DNA from: Chara braunii
Taxonomy: Eukaryota; Streptophyta; Charophyceae; Charales; Characeae
Assembly (NCBI GenBank): GCA_003427395.1
Contig: BFEA01000681.1
Coordinates: forward strand, 716,559-743,909
Reading direction: 5' to 3'
DNA: 27,351 nucleotides
In this document: positions 9,011 through 17,640 of the stretch, piece by piece
Position numbering within the stretch: the first letter of the stretch is position 1
Layout of the letters: every line of letters begins with the position of its first letter
The notes under the pieces: model-generated
Database searches by the model: none
What the model was told of the DNA's origin: nothing
The model's input: only the letters and a program-made list of their open reading frames with translations
Position numbers and translations under genes: made by a program

Positions 9011-9463
9011 GACTGCTGCACAGTTTTTTTTTTTTTTTTTTTTTAAACATGTCTTTGATTCATTAAGCGGGGAAACGGGCCTGGCGTCCCTTACAAAAAC
9101 AGTAGCAGGCCGAATTCCAGACCCGGCAACTCCGGCCGGGCATGGGTCCGGACTGCGAAATTGTCTGCTGAAACGTCTCTCCCAAGCAACAACCTGATAG
9201 ACAAACAGAAACTCCAAACATGTACCCCAACATCTATCTTATCCCATTTTACAGTCGATAGTGTGGGTGAAAACTAACTATGAATAGAGGTACGAGTACT
9301 ATCAAAAGTAACCTCCCAAAAAAAGCAGAAGAAACAAAACCATCAGGTCTCACAGAAAGAATGACGAGAAAACCAGTGCAGGTCCTGATTGCTGTTGCAC
9401 TGTAACTGAAACCAAATCTGAAAACTGTCTCCAGTGAGAAAGAAATGGACTGCTGCACAGTTT
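9011..9463 (-). mobile_element. Minus-strand A-tailed retroelement with target-site duplication
   Basis: GACTGCTGCACAGTTT is present at 9011-9026 and again at 9448-9463. Between them lies a minus-strand element whose A-tail appears as T20 (9024-9044). Near the tail it carries GGGACGCCAGGCCCGTTTCCCC (reverse complement of 9065-9086), the family hairpin motif. The final T residues of the left duplication cannot be told from the tail. The element landed in an older repeat (9448-9490) that also occurs inverted at 10688-10735. Confidence 0.85.
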
Positions 9464-9619
9464 CGAATTGGCAGGAATAACAGTCCACTGCAAGCTTGGG
9501 CGAAGACCAGTTCGAAACTGCAAGGAAAACAGTAATGCGGGAGCACGACGGCCTACCGGTTGGCGCTCGTGTTTTTTTTATTTTTATTTTTTTATTTTTT
9601 TTTTGCACACCGGCTTCTG

Positions 9620-9785
9620 CCATGGCCGGGCTGTCTAGGCCACACCCATGGCGGGGCAATTGCCAAGATGTCTTGGCCACGCCCATGGCTGGGCCACGGC
9701 CGAGATGTCTAGGCCATGCCCGGGGCTGGGCCACGGCCGAGATGCCTAGGCCACAACCCTGCTACAGGTGTGGCCTAGACAGCTT
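9620..9785 (-). repeat. Second 37-bp minisatellite array, inverted relative to the first
   Basis: The anchor TGTCTAGGCC or a variant starts at 9632, 9669, 9706 and 9743, a period of 37. The unit is the reverse complement of the one at 7811-8098, including the CCATGGCTGGGCCACGG hairpin. Confidence 0.85.
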
Positions 9786-9932
9786 GGCCGTGGCAGGCGT
9801 GGAAAAAAGAAAAAAAATAAGTCACATACAAGGGGGGGAAAAAAAGTCGAAGGCGCAAAAAAAAAAAAAAAAAACCCATGCCCGCCACCTCCCGTTTTTG
9901 CAAATTACTGAAGCCGTGCTCCCACCTTACTG

Positions 9933-10389
9933 TTTGGGCCTCGCTGCACTACTCTAGACTCTCGAAATATTTCGAGAGTTCGACTGGCATTGTCAGAGAG
10001 GCGAAACTCTCAAAATGCAGACCTTCGCTGCACTTACGCTCGAACCTGTGACACTAGATGAACTCTCCAGACCCTGGGCGTTGTCCTACTCGACTGAAGA
10101 GCTGCACCACTGCGCTATGGGACAAAGTCTGGCCGCGCTATGGGACAAAGTCTGGCCGCCGGGACAGGAGGTCCACTCTCGAAAAACGAGCCTGTCGGCG
10201 GGCAACTCCGAGGACACTTGCAGATCCGGTTTTTGCAGGCGGGAGACTCTCGACTTTTCGAGAGTGGCGCTGTAGAGTGGCTTCTGACAGCTCTCCATCG
10301 GGTTTCGAGAGTTTCCCTATCCAGAGTAAGTGCAGCGAAGACCCACTCTCAAAACTTTGAGAGTCTAGAGTAGTGCAACAAGGCCCTTT
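9933..10389. mobile_element. GGGCC-ended MITE, 451 bp, rich in CTCTCGA palindromes
   Basis: GGGCCTCGCTGCACTACTCT (from 9936) is mirrored by AGAGTAGTGCAACAAGGCCC (ending 10386); TTT lies on both sides as a 3-bp duplication. Terminal sequence and a 3-bp duplication suit PIF/Harbinger-like elements. A 22-bp perfect palindrome sits at 9958-9979, and CTCTCGA/TCGAGAG words recur near 10184, 10246-10265, 10300 and 10350. A 23-bp unit is tandemly doubled at 10112-10157. No transposase is encoded. Confidence 0.8.
10034..10117 (-). other. tRNA-like promoter boxes (possible degenerate tRNA-derived segment)
   Basis: On the minus strand TAGCGCAGTGGTGCAGCTC (10117-10099) fits a pol III A-box, and GGTTCGAGC (about 10047-10039) fits a B-box. 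The two lie roughly 70 bases apart. The arms that should flank the T-loop do not pair, so this is not a working tRNA. It may be a tRNA-derived relic inside the MITE, or coincidence. Confidence 0.35.
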
Positions 10390-10410
10390 TTCTTGAAGTT
10401 TCGAACTGAG

Positions 10411-10686
10411 TTTTTTTTTTTTTTTTTACACAACCCCCCATCTATTGGTGGGGAGCAACACCTGCTGGAAACCGGGTCCAACGTCCCATAGATACAACCA
10501 TGTCTTCACAAATTGGCACGAACTGGGACCCGGGCCCAGCGTCCCATAACGAGTACGTTCAGAATGAGCATAGGAACCTACTAGAAAAATCCAATTGGCC
10601 TAAGGATGGAATTTTGATAATTGAGATACCGGGGCCATTACCCGGCATTGGCTCAGAGAATTTGGGCTACTTCAGACATGTCATAA
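10411..10686 (-). mobile_element. A-tailed retroelement copy D (minus strand), 5'-truncated
   Basis: T17 (10411-10427) is the A-tail in reverse. It is followed by CCATCTATTGGTGGGGAGCA, the CTGGA/TCCAG and CTGGG/CCCAG hairpin motifs, and then the CCAATTGG and GAGATACCGGGGCCATTACC segments shared with copy C. Homology stops near 10680. I did not find a convincing target duplication. Confidence 0.8.
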
Positions 10687-10687
10687 G

Positions 10688-10754
10688 CTTGCAGTGGACT
10701 GTTATTCCTTGGTGCCAATTCGAAACTGTGAAGCAGTCACGGGAGCAGTTGTCT

Positions 10755-10786
<32 letters not shown>
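10688..10786 (+). repeat. Interspersed repeat ending in A31
   Basis: GTGGACTGTTATTCC..GCCAATTCGAAACTGTG (10691-10729) is the inverted counterpart of 9440-9490. It is followed by a long A-run (about 10756-10786) that reads as a plus-strand retroelement tail. Confidence 0.6.
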
Positions 10787-10790
<4 letters not shown>

Positions 10791-10853
10791 TCTACTCGCC
10801 CACACACGGTCAAGTTGATTTATGGTGCGTTACTTATCATCATTGGAACGCCC

Positions 10854-10962
10854 TATAGTCTTCCCCCGAATACAACGTACGGTCATTATCAATGTATCTA
10901 GACTGAAAGTTGCACCAAATTCAGCTATAATGACCGGGCGTTGAATTCGGGGGAAGAGTGTA
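10854..10962. mobile_element. TA-flanked 105-bp MITE, copy 1
   Basis: 10856-10960 is 105 bp and bounded by TA on each side. Long terminal inverted repeats read AGTCTTCCCCCGAATACAAC and the reverse complement. The TA duplication and CAGT-type terminus suggest the Tc1/mariner (pogo-like) group. This copy has small mismatches at the outer ends. Confidence 0.8.
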
Positions 10963-11159
10963 GGATCACCTTGTGGGTGAACGGTACACAAAATGCATGT
11001 ACGAGCCTAGTTGAATGAGGACTTTCCTACATGTATCTGCCCTCAATTTCGGCCGCGCCTGGATGTATCTGGTTGTACTTGTGCAGAAAATTCGGTAGAG
11101 AAAGTCCTGGTGGAGTCAGCAGTGTGCGTGCATAGAATGGTGAAGTGCTACCTTCTTCA

Positions 11160-11255
11160 CCATGATAGTACGCCCTGTCATTAAAGCTGTATTTGGTGGA
11201 ATTTCCAGACTAGATACAGCGATAATGACCAGCAAGCAGTTCTTTTCCCATGAAG
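11160..11255 (-). mobile_element. Decayed relative of the 105-bp MITE
   Basis: The reverse complement contains GGTCATTATCGCTGTATCTA and AATACAGCTTTAATGAC, the core of the 105-bp family, but the CTTCCCCC ends are lost. Confidence 0.55.
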
Positions 11256-11285
11256 ACCAAGTGGACACAGGCCTAGTCTGAGTGT

Positions 11286-11401
11286 GGGCCTCTCTCCACT
11301 ACTCTCAACATGCACAAAAGACAAAAATCATGTACCTTTCCATGTTCTAGCAGCAGATTCACTCTCTTTTTGCACATGTGAAGAATAGTGGAGAGAGGCC
11401 C
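11286..11401. mobile_element. GGGCC-ended MITE, 116 bp
   Basis: Ends GGGCCTCTCTCCACTACTCT and a mirrored ATAGTGGAGAGAGGCCC. The internal sequence (ATGCACAAAAGACAAAAATC, TTTCCATGTT) is shared with the copy at 25342-25463. Flanks TGT and TAT form an imperfect 3-bp duplication. Confidence 0.8.
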
Positions 11402-11561
11402 TATGCCCTCACTCTTGGCAAATGAATCACGCATTCAAATTTCAAACCCTTTTTTTCTTTTTTTTTCTTTTTTTTTTCCGTTCTTTTTAATGAACAGAAT
11501 AATGTGAGGGGTAATGAGCAAGCCTGCTCATTGTCAATCTTTTTTTTTTTTTTTTTTTTTT
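11402..11561. other. T-rich sequence before the assembly gap
   Basis: T-tracts with few interruptions; the last one (11539-11561) runs straight into the Ns. No gene seen. Confidence 0.7.
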
Positions 11562-12351
11562 NNNNNNNNNNNNNNNNNNNNNNNNNNNNNNNNNNNNNNN
11601 NNNNNNNNNNNNNNNNNNNNNNNNNNNNNNNNNNNNNNNNNNNNNNNNNNNNNNNNNNNNNNNNNNNNNNNNNNNNNNNNNNNNNNNNNNNNNNNNNNNN
11701 NNNNNNNNNNNNNNNNNNNNNNNNNNNNNNNNNNNNNNNNNNNNNNNNNNNNNNNNNNNNNNNNNNNNNNNNNNNNNNNNNNNNNNNNNNNNNNNNNNNN
11801 NNNNNNNNNNNNNNNNNNNNNNNNNNNNNNNNNNNNNNNNNNNNNNNNNNNNNNNNNNNNNNNNNNNNNNNNNNNNNNNNNNNNNNNNNNNNNNNNNNNN
11901 NNNNNNNNNNNNNNNNNNNNNNNNNNNNNNNNNNNNNNNNNNNNNNNNNNNNNNNNNNNNNNNNNNNNNNNNNNNNNNNNNNNNNNNNNNNNNNNNNNNN
12001 NNNNNNNNNNNNNNNNNNNNNNNNNNNNNNNNNNNNNNNNNNNNNNNNNNNNNNNNNNNNNNNNNNNNNNNNNNNNNNNNNNNNNNNNNNNNNNNNNNNN
12101 NNNNNNNNNNNNNNNNNNNNNNNNNNNNNNNNNNNNNNNNNNNNNNNNNNNNNNNNNNNNNNNNNNNNNNNNNNNNNNNNNNNNNNNNNNNNNNNNNNNN
12201 NNNNNNNNNNNNNNNNNNNNNNNNNNNNNNNNNNNNNNNNNNNNNNNNNNNNNNNNNNNNNNNNNNNNNNNNNNNNNNNNNNNNNNNNNNNNNNNNNNNN
12301 NNNNNNNNNNNNNNNNNNNNNNNNNNNNNNNNNNNNNNNNNNNNNNNNNNN
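11562..12351. other. Assembly gap (790 N)
   Basis: 790 consecutive Ns. The true gap length may differ. Confidence 1.
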
Positions 12352-12767
12352 TAGAGGTAGCCCGTTGCCTCCCCCCGATCGGCATTAAGCAGATACTGCT
12401 GATGTTCATAGGGGGTGCGGATCGAAGGGGAGGCTCAGCAACTGGCCAGTGCTCTGTCCTGATGCTAACGGCTGACCCCTGGCCAGTATCGCCCATCTAC
12501 AGGCGGGGTGCAGCCTCCAGAAGGGTGGGTGGGGTCTTCAGAGGGGGGCTCATCTGGACAACCGAGTGGCCGAGTACTGTGGGTGACTGCCATCCGTCTA
12601 CTATTCAACCTCTACAACAACCTGGGCTTTTTACTGGACCATTTCTTGATTTTACTGGATTTTTTTTTTTTTTTCTTTAATGGACCATTTCTTGATTTAT
12701 GCGTGTCATCCACGGCGCCTGTGGCACTCTTGGTGCCAATCAACTGAGACAGTCGACGGGATCCTGC
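12352..12767. repeat. Interspersed repeat fragment (shared with 15147-15252) and T-tract
   Basis: GGGGAGGC..CAG, TCCTGATGCTA, GGCTG(A/T)CCCCT, GTATCGCCCA, CAGG.(G)GGG.GCAGCC occur in the same order at about 12430-12520 and 15147-15252. The remainder has no recognisable gene. Confidence 0.6.
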
Positions 12768-12876
12768 TACAGTCTTCCCCCGAATACAACATACGGTCAT
12801 TATAGCTGAATTTAGACTGAAATGTACAACAAATACAGCTATAATGACCGTACGTTGTATTGGGGGGAAGACTGTA
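12768..12876. mobile_element. TA-flanked 105-bp MITE, copy 2
   Basis: 12770-12874 is 105 bp with TA at 12768-12769 and 12875-12876. CAGTCTTCCCCCGAATACAA at the left is mirrored by TTGTATTGGGGGGAAGACTG at the right, and inverted similarity continues inward to ATAATGACCGTA, so the whole element folds back on itself. Confidence 0.9.
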
Positions 12877-12889
12877 GTCAGTATCAGTA

Positions 12890-13065
12890 AGGTCTTCTGC
12901 CCGCACGGGTGTGAGACCGCGCGGGAGTGTGTTTTTCCGTGTGGTGTGGGGGAGAGTGCTGGCTTTACACACTACTGTTACTCGATGGGGGTGAGGGAAG
13001 ATGAAAAGGGACCCCACCCCAACCCTTGAGGTGCTGATAAGAGCAGTCACCACTAGCACTTAGCG

Positions 13066-13097
<32 letters not shown>

Positions 13098-13290
13098 CAC
13101 CCACCCGAACAAAAAAAAAAGAAAAAAAAAAGGGGGCAAACATGCCATTACCTCCCTCTCCACCGAGAGAGTTAACCTCCCTTCACTGAAGAGAGGTAGA
13201 AAGCTATGCTTGCAGCGGTCCCCTGTATAATACCCTTAGGAGTATTGGCAGGTACTAGGTAGGTAGTGAAAGAAAGATATGTTCCGTGAT
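12890..13290 (+). repeat. Interspersed repeat, copy 1 (with C30 tract)
   Basis: Shares ordered blocks with 14105-14420: CACGGGTGTGAG, GTGTGGGGGAGAGTG(C/T)TGGC, CTACTCGATG, then AAGCTATGCTTGCAG.GGTC and CTTAGGAGTA. A C30 tract (13069-13098) and a GA/A-rich tract interrupt it. CAGTCACCACTAGCAC (13044-13059) also occurs in the retroelement tails near 15526. Confidence 0.6.
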
Positions 13291-13369
13291 GACATGGCAG
13301 GAGGCCAGTTAAAAATATGTGAGGTGAGAGAAAAATATATGGCTAGTTGTCCCCAAATGAGGAGACGGC

Positions 13370-13403
<34 letters not shown>

Positions 13404-13522
13404 CATGGATTTGGGTGCTACAGGATTTCCGGTAGTACTATAAAATATTTAATAAATCATAATGACACGTCATGACAACCTTCTCACCTCACATGTTTTA
13501 ACTGGATTTCTGCCAGGTCATA
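13289..13522. mobile_element. Foldback element with ~42-bp imperfect arms
   Basis: 13289-13330 (ATGACATGGCAGGAGGCCAG .. GTGAGGTGAGAG) is the approximate reverse complement of 13481-13522 (TTCTCACCTCACAT .. TGCCAGGTCAT). The loop holds a long A-tract (13375-13403). Confidence 0.65.
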
Positions 13523-13605
13523 ACATAACACCGCTGAAGTTATTAGGTTTGATCATAATCAAAGCCTGACAATGTCATGTCATTTTGCCAGAAGGGGAAA
13601 CAAGT

Positions 13606-13770
13606 CAAAAAAATGAGTTATAATTGTAGTATGGGCCAAGATACAGTTTCGAATTGCAGTTCGGGCAATGTATACAACCCAGCTTTCTGACCAGGTACGG
13701 TGCCCGAGGTGCCCGAAGTGCAATTGCAAACTGTATCTTGGCACATAGTGCAATTATAACTCGTTTTTTG
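13606..13770. mobile_element. Foldback MITE with ~60-bp arms
   Basis: 13607-13667 and 13710-13769 are inverted repeats sharing GAGTTATAATTG, GCCAAGATACAGTTT and TTCGGGCA, with about 42 bases between. Outer ends are AAAAAA / TTTTTT, flanked by GTC/GTGAC-like sequence. Superfamily unclear. Confidence 0.8.
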
Positions 13771-14104
13771 TGACTCCCACGTAGTTACTTTTTTTTGGAT
13801 TTTTTTTTTTTTTTAATCTTTTTGGATTTTTCAACGATATTCTGTAGTAAAAGGCGAAAGAACAGTACGCCCACTGAGCTGGCCACACATCCTATATTCT
13901 ACAGCAGGGGCGAGGTCCCACTAGCAACGGGAAAGGTAGGAGATCTTTGTTCCCCTCCTCCTCTCCTTAAAGCTGGGCATGCACGTGCAAAGAAAGCTTC
14001 CCGCCAGAATCTTTTCAATCGGTTGGGGGTGTGGCCAACCCCAAAGGAGGGTCGGATTGGCCCACTGGATAGAAGATTTTCAGTATTTTACTTGCTGTTG
14101 TTAT
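13771..14104. other. Unassigned sequence with T-tracts
   Basis: A 136-codon plus-strand frame (13795-14205) begins inside a T-run (a run of F residues) and has no recognisable domain. I do not treat it as a gene. Confidence 0.4.
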
Positions 14105-14440
14105 TAGCGGGGTCTATGACCAACACGGGTGTGAGTGTGAGCGCAAGTGGGTTGTGTGTGATGTGTGGGAGAGTGTTGGCCATACCCTCTGCTGCTACTC
14201 GATGAAGGGTGGGGGATGATGAGAAAGGGAGGCACAGCTACTGGCAGGTCTCGGTCTTTGTGTTAGCCATACCCACACTGGCGGCCCCAACCCTACACCC
14301 TAACCATTAGGGGCAAGGGGCAACATGAAATCTCCCCTTCACGGAGAGAGGAAGCTATGCTTGCAGGGGTCCCCTCTAGATAGTCTTAGGAGTAGGTAAT
14401 GGAAGGTAAAAGAAACAGAAGTTGAGAGAAGAATATAGAA
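14105..14440 (+). repeat. Interspersed repeat, copy 2
   Basis: Blocks in the same order as 12890-13290 (CACGGGTGTGAG; GGGAGAGTGTTGGC; CTACTCGATG; GAAGCTATGCTTGCAGGGGT; CTTAGGAGTA). GGGAGGCACAG links it also to 15153. Confidence 0.6.
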
Positions 14441-14882
14441 AAAAAAAATAAAATAAAAAATCTCATTGGGTGGAGCCCTCCTTCAATCACGGAGTATATG
14501 GAGGGTGTCAGGATCACTGCTGACAGAAGTCAAGTTTATTTCAGAAAATGTGGTGGTTACTTTGTTCACTGTTGTTGCAACCACCACCATCAGATCATTT
14601 GTGATCTGATGGCTGGGAAGCACTCTGCCGTGATTTTCGGTGGGAGGTCTCTGTTTCTTTTTTTTTTTTTGCCTTTCTCCCTTTTTCTCAGCCCAGAAAT
14701 TCGTAATGAACCCGTCAACCCGCTGCCACTCAGTGTCACGCTGGATAGACCACACTCCTATCCGACTGCTAATGGGACCTCGCCCCAGATGATTCAATTC
14801 GGTTGACCCACTTCTGCTGATGTTCGTGGTTTCCTCCCCTCCCCCCCCCCCCCCCGAAAGGGCCCAGTGCCCAAGGCTCCAA
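14441..14882. other. Unassigned sequence with an 11-bp perfect hairpin
   Basis: CCATCAGATCA (14587-14597) and TGATCTGATGG (14602-14612) form a perfect stem with a 4-base loop. A short poly(C) run is near 14838-14855. Frames on both strands are unconvincing. Confidence 0.5.
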
Positions 14883-15047
14883 TTAAACCACCAGTACTTC
14901 CTGAATTCGCTGAGCGTATACGGCCAGCCAAAAGTGGAAACCGCGCCGTTTCCACTTGGCTGAATCGGGCCTACCGGCCCAGGCCCGTTCATTCCAAATT
15001 TCGCTCCGCGTATACGGGAGCGTTTTCAGGAAGTACTGGTGGTTTAA
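14883..15047. mobile_element. TTAA-flanked MITE (ACCACCAGTAC family), 165 bp
   Basis: TTAA (14883-14886) then ACCACCAGTACTTCCTGAA; mirrored TTCAGGAAGTACTGGTGGT then TTAA (15044-15047). CGTATACGG-type words occur in both halves, so the inverted similarity extends well inside. Confidence 0.9.
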
Positions 15048-15139
15048 GATATTGATTACAACACTTATACACACGCCTCTTCCCATTAGGGCTGGAAGAG
15101 CCTCAGCCACTGCTCCCCAGGAGACAGTAGTGGAGGGGA

Positions 15140-15365
15140 CCACCACCTGAGGGGAGGCACAGGGATTGGTCCTGTTGGCATGCTCCCTGATGCTACCTAC
15201 CGGCTGTCCCCTAGCCGGTATCGCCCACCTGCAGGTCGGGAGCAGCCCCCGCATGTTCTCTCGTGAACATGGTTCTGGCTGCTACGGGGTTCCCCGTATG
15301 ACCCAAATTAGGAGCAGTGGTAGGTAGGTAGTGTGAGGCCAAACTGAGGGCAGAATGTAGCTACC
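15140..15365 (+). repeat. Interspersed repeat, copy 3 (partial)
   Basis: 15147-15252 matches 12430-12520. Downstream GGTAGGTAGTG is also found at 13257-13267 in copy 1. Confidence 0.5.
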
Positions 15366-15504
15366 CTGCCCATCTTCCGTTGAACTACATACCCCACTTG
15401 GAGTGGGGTATGGGTTCACCGGTGCTTGTGCCATCATGACCTTCTGTGGGAGGACAGTCGGAGTCTGTCGGACAGCCGTGGGAGGAACAACCCGGGCTAA
15501 TGCT

Positions 15505-15620
15505 TGGGTTGCTGATAGGAGCAGGCACCACTAGCACTCCCGGGGAGGCTCCATCTATTGGTGAGGAGCAGCACCTGCAGTGCTGGAAGCCGGGTCCAGC
15601 GTCCCTGAACATTGAACTTT
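15505..15620 (-). mobile_element. Retroelement 3' tail fragment (minus strand)
   Basis: GGAGGCTCCATCTATTGGTG (about 15545-15564), then GAGGAGCAGCACC and CTGGAAGCCGGGTCCAGCGT. On the minus strand this is the family tail with hairpin CTGGA..TCCAG. The adjoining CACCACTAGCAC block is shared with 13048-13059 and, inverted, with 25530-25580. Confidence 0.65.
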
Positions 15621-15699
15621 GTTTGTCTGAACAATCATATGACTGAATGACTAAAATGACTGAAATGACAGCAAGCTGCAGGGCCTAGTCCTGCTCCAC

Positions 15700-15930
15700 C
15701 CGCCGTCCACTCTGATGTTGCCCACGTCTATTGGTAGTGTGAGGCGGCCTCAGCTGCCCCGCTGTACCCACCCTCTCTGAATCCCGTGCCATTCTGCGTA
15801 AGCCTTCCATCCCAGTGGTGGTGAGAGAACCGCCAGGATGGAGGGGCTCAGCTGTCGGGCTGCTCCATCTATTGGTGGGGATCGGCAGCTGCTGGGAACC
15901 GGGCCCAGCGTCCCTCTCATACATCTTTAC
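15700..15930 (-). mobile_element. Retroelement 3' tail fragment (minus strand)
   Basis: CCATCTATTGGTGGGGATCG followed by GCTGGGAACCGGGCCCAGC (the G-C variant of the tail hairpin) and GTCCCTCTCAT. A partial second copy of TCTATTGGT is near 15727. Confidence 0.6.
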
Positions 15931-16009
15931 AACACAAAGTTCGCTGTTTTTCATGGGCCGTGGTCAAATTGTCTTTCGGAACCCGAGAGTCCTTTTCCCT
16001 CGGAGCTGC

Positions 16010-16118
16010 TACCGTCTTCCCCCGAACATAACGCACCCTAAAAATGAATGTATACAAGCTATATTTCCTGCCAGATACGGCCAAAATAAGGGTGCGTTGT
16101 GTTCGGGGGAAGACGGTA
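16010..16118. mobile_element. TA-flanked 105-bp MITE, copy 3
   Basis: 16012-16116 is 105 bp with TA at 16010-16011 and 16117-16118. The ends CCGTCTTCCCCCGAACATAA and TGTGTTCGGGGGAAGACGG are mirror images. CCGTC here, against CAGTC in copy 2, is changed at both ends so pairing is kept. Confidence 0.9.
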
Positions 16119-16229
16119 GTGTCACCCATCCCATTGTGGAGCAAGTTCATTGTTGACCAGCCATAACCTGCAGCTCCCCTATTTGCTGTTACCATGTTAT
16201 CGAATGATCTAAAACTTAATTGTAAATGG

Positions 16230-16475
16230 AAACCCTATATACAAGGTCAGGGGACTCAGCCTCCTGAAAAAAACATAAGCCGAGTTAACAACTAAAGGAG
16301 CAAAATTAAAGACCCCATCATTAAACCCGAACATAAACCCAGAAAAACTAGACTGGGAACAGCACGTAGAGTCAATCAACAGCATGCAGAAACTATATAC
16401 AAGGTCAGGGGACACAGCCCCCTGAAAAAACATTAAGCGAGTTAGCAACTAAAGAAGAAAAATAACAGAAGGCTT
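16230..16475. repeat. Tandem pair, period ~158
   Basis: CTATATACAAGGTCAGGGGA occurs at 16235 and 16393, each followed by CAG-C-CCTGAAAAAA-CAT-AG and GAGTTA.CAACTAAAG. CAGGGG..CCCCTG in the second copy can form a hairpin. Confidence 0.75.
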
Positions 16476-16990
16476 AGCAGGGAAAGACCTCAAAAGAAAA
16501 GGATGAAAACCAGATCTGCGGGCGGCCGCCATCAGGTATGGCGACCGTTAACAAACCTGGGAAATGCTGCCACGAAGCCGAAAAGGCTTTCAGTATTTTT
16601 GCAGAAAACCCGTTGAAACCTATGTAAACCCAAAACCCTAAGCCCTCAGTGGATCGAGGGTTCAAAGGGTTGTCTCTCCCATTCGAGTCTCCAGTCCGGA
16701 CTTTGTCCTCGTGTTGCAGTCTGCTGCCACCCGTGATCGTCGAACCGACCCGGTCTTCCTCATGCGTTGGAGGTCTTTCGACCACTGCCCATCATCGAGT
16801 CTGTTCCACTGTATTGCCCGCAGACGCAGCTACTCCCCCGTTGCAGCAGGAAGAGCAGGTTTCGGGGAAGGGGATGAGGAGAGGGGGGAGGGCGACGAGG
16901 AGGGGAGGGAGGGCGGGTGTTGGGGGGGGGGAGAACAAAGGCGCACATGCGGGCTCATCTGGGGGGGGGAGCCGAGGCGTGCATGCGGGT
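16476..16990. other. Unassigned; low-complexity G/A-rich part 16860-16990
   Basis: No gene recognised. The G-rich stretch opens long frames on both strands that are compositional artefacts. A 103-codon minus-strand frame (16474-16785) lies downstream of the candidate exons and might belong with them, but nothing proves it. Confidence 0.35.
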
Positions 16991-17512
16991 TCATCCCGGG
17001 AGGAGGACAAAAGAGGGGGGTTTTGCTGCGAACGGGATTTCGAAGTGGGAGTAAGGCTTAAGGGGCCATTTGTGTTCCTCAATCCTCCAGTTCTTCCATT
17101 GGAGCTGGGAATCTTGGAGGTCCGCCATGGCTCTCGTCTGGCCAAGCCAAGTTTCTGTAAACCCAGTCGTCAGTTCCTGCTCTTTGTTCTGTTTTTGTGT
17201 CACTGTGAGGATGGGGTCATCTTTCATTTTCCGAATTATTTGGTTCTTGGTCTGATCCCATGCTGCTCTCAGCCTCCCGGCAAGATACTGTGACAAGTGC
17301 TCTTTTGCGTGAGGGGCGGTGAAGGTGTGCTGCTTTCTCTCGAAGGAGCAGCGCACCCTCCAGGCGAGCATCAAGAGTTCGCCCCAAACTCTTTTCTGCG
17401 AAGGCACCAAGCCAGGAGTACTGTCTACGTTCATTTCACGTTATAGTGAGTCCCTGTCTCTGACCTTGCGTAGTATGCGGAGCCTTTCACTGAGGATTGT
17501 TGTATTTTCCAT
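16991..17512 (-). CDS. Possible two-exon gene fragment, unknown function
   Basis: I do not recognise this protein. On the minus strand a frame starts at ATG 17512 with MENTTILSERLRILRKVRD and stops at TAA (17443-17441). The same frame reopens and reads on for about 147 codons to 16991, with VWGELLMLAWRVRCSFERKQ, HAKEHLSQYLAGRLRAAWDQ and later a W/K-rich end. Composition is more protein-like (alternating charged and hydrophobic residues, helical) than any other frame in the window. The stop would be removed by a 69-base phase-0 intron with donor CGCAAG|GTCAGA and acceptor CCTTCGCAG|AAAAG, which is a guess from splice-site consensus. Alternatives are a pseudogene, or a captured fragment in a transposon. 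There is no signal peptide or membrane segment, and the 3' end into G-rich low-complexity DNA is doubtful. Confidence 0.35.
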
Positions 17513-17640
17513 TTTACTTTTTAGAACATACTGACAAAGATTTCAGTAGCATTTGGTTATTCGTTGTTTTTTTGGGAAATAGGGTGAAAAAAGCTTTCAG
17601 CAGCATTTGATTCTCCTTTTTTGCATTTGTTTAGAGTGTT

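Noticed and set aside
11504-12680. Very long open frames of 294-388 codons on both strands
   Set aside because: They consist almost wholly of N-derived residues from the 790-base gap.
16649-17293. 214-codon plus-strand frame rich in G, R and E
   Set aside because: It crosses a G/A-rich low-complexity stretch and lies antisense to the more protein-like minus-strand frames; no family motif.
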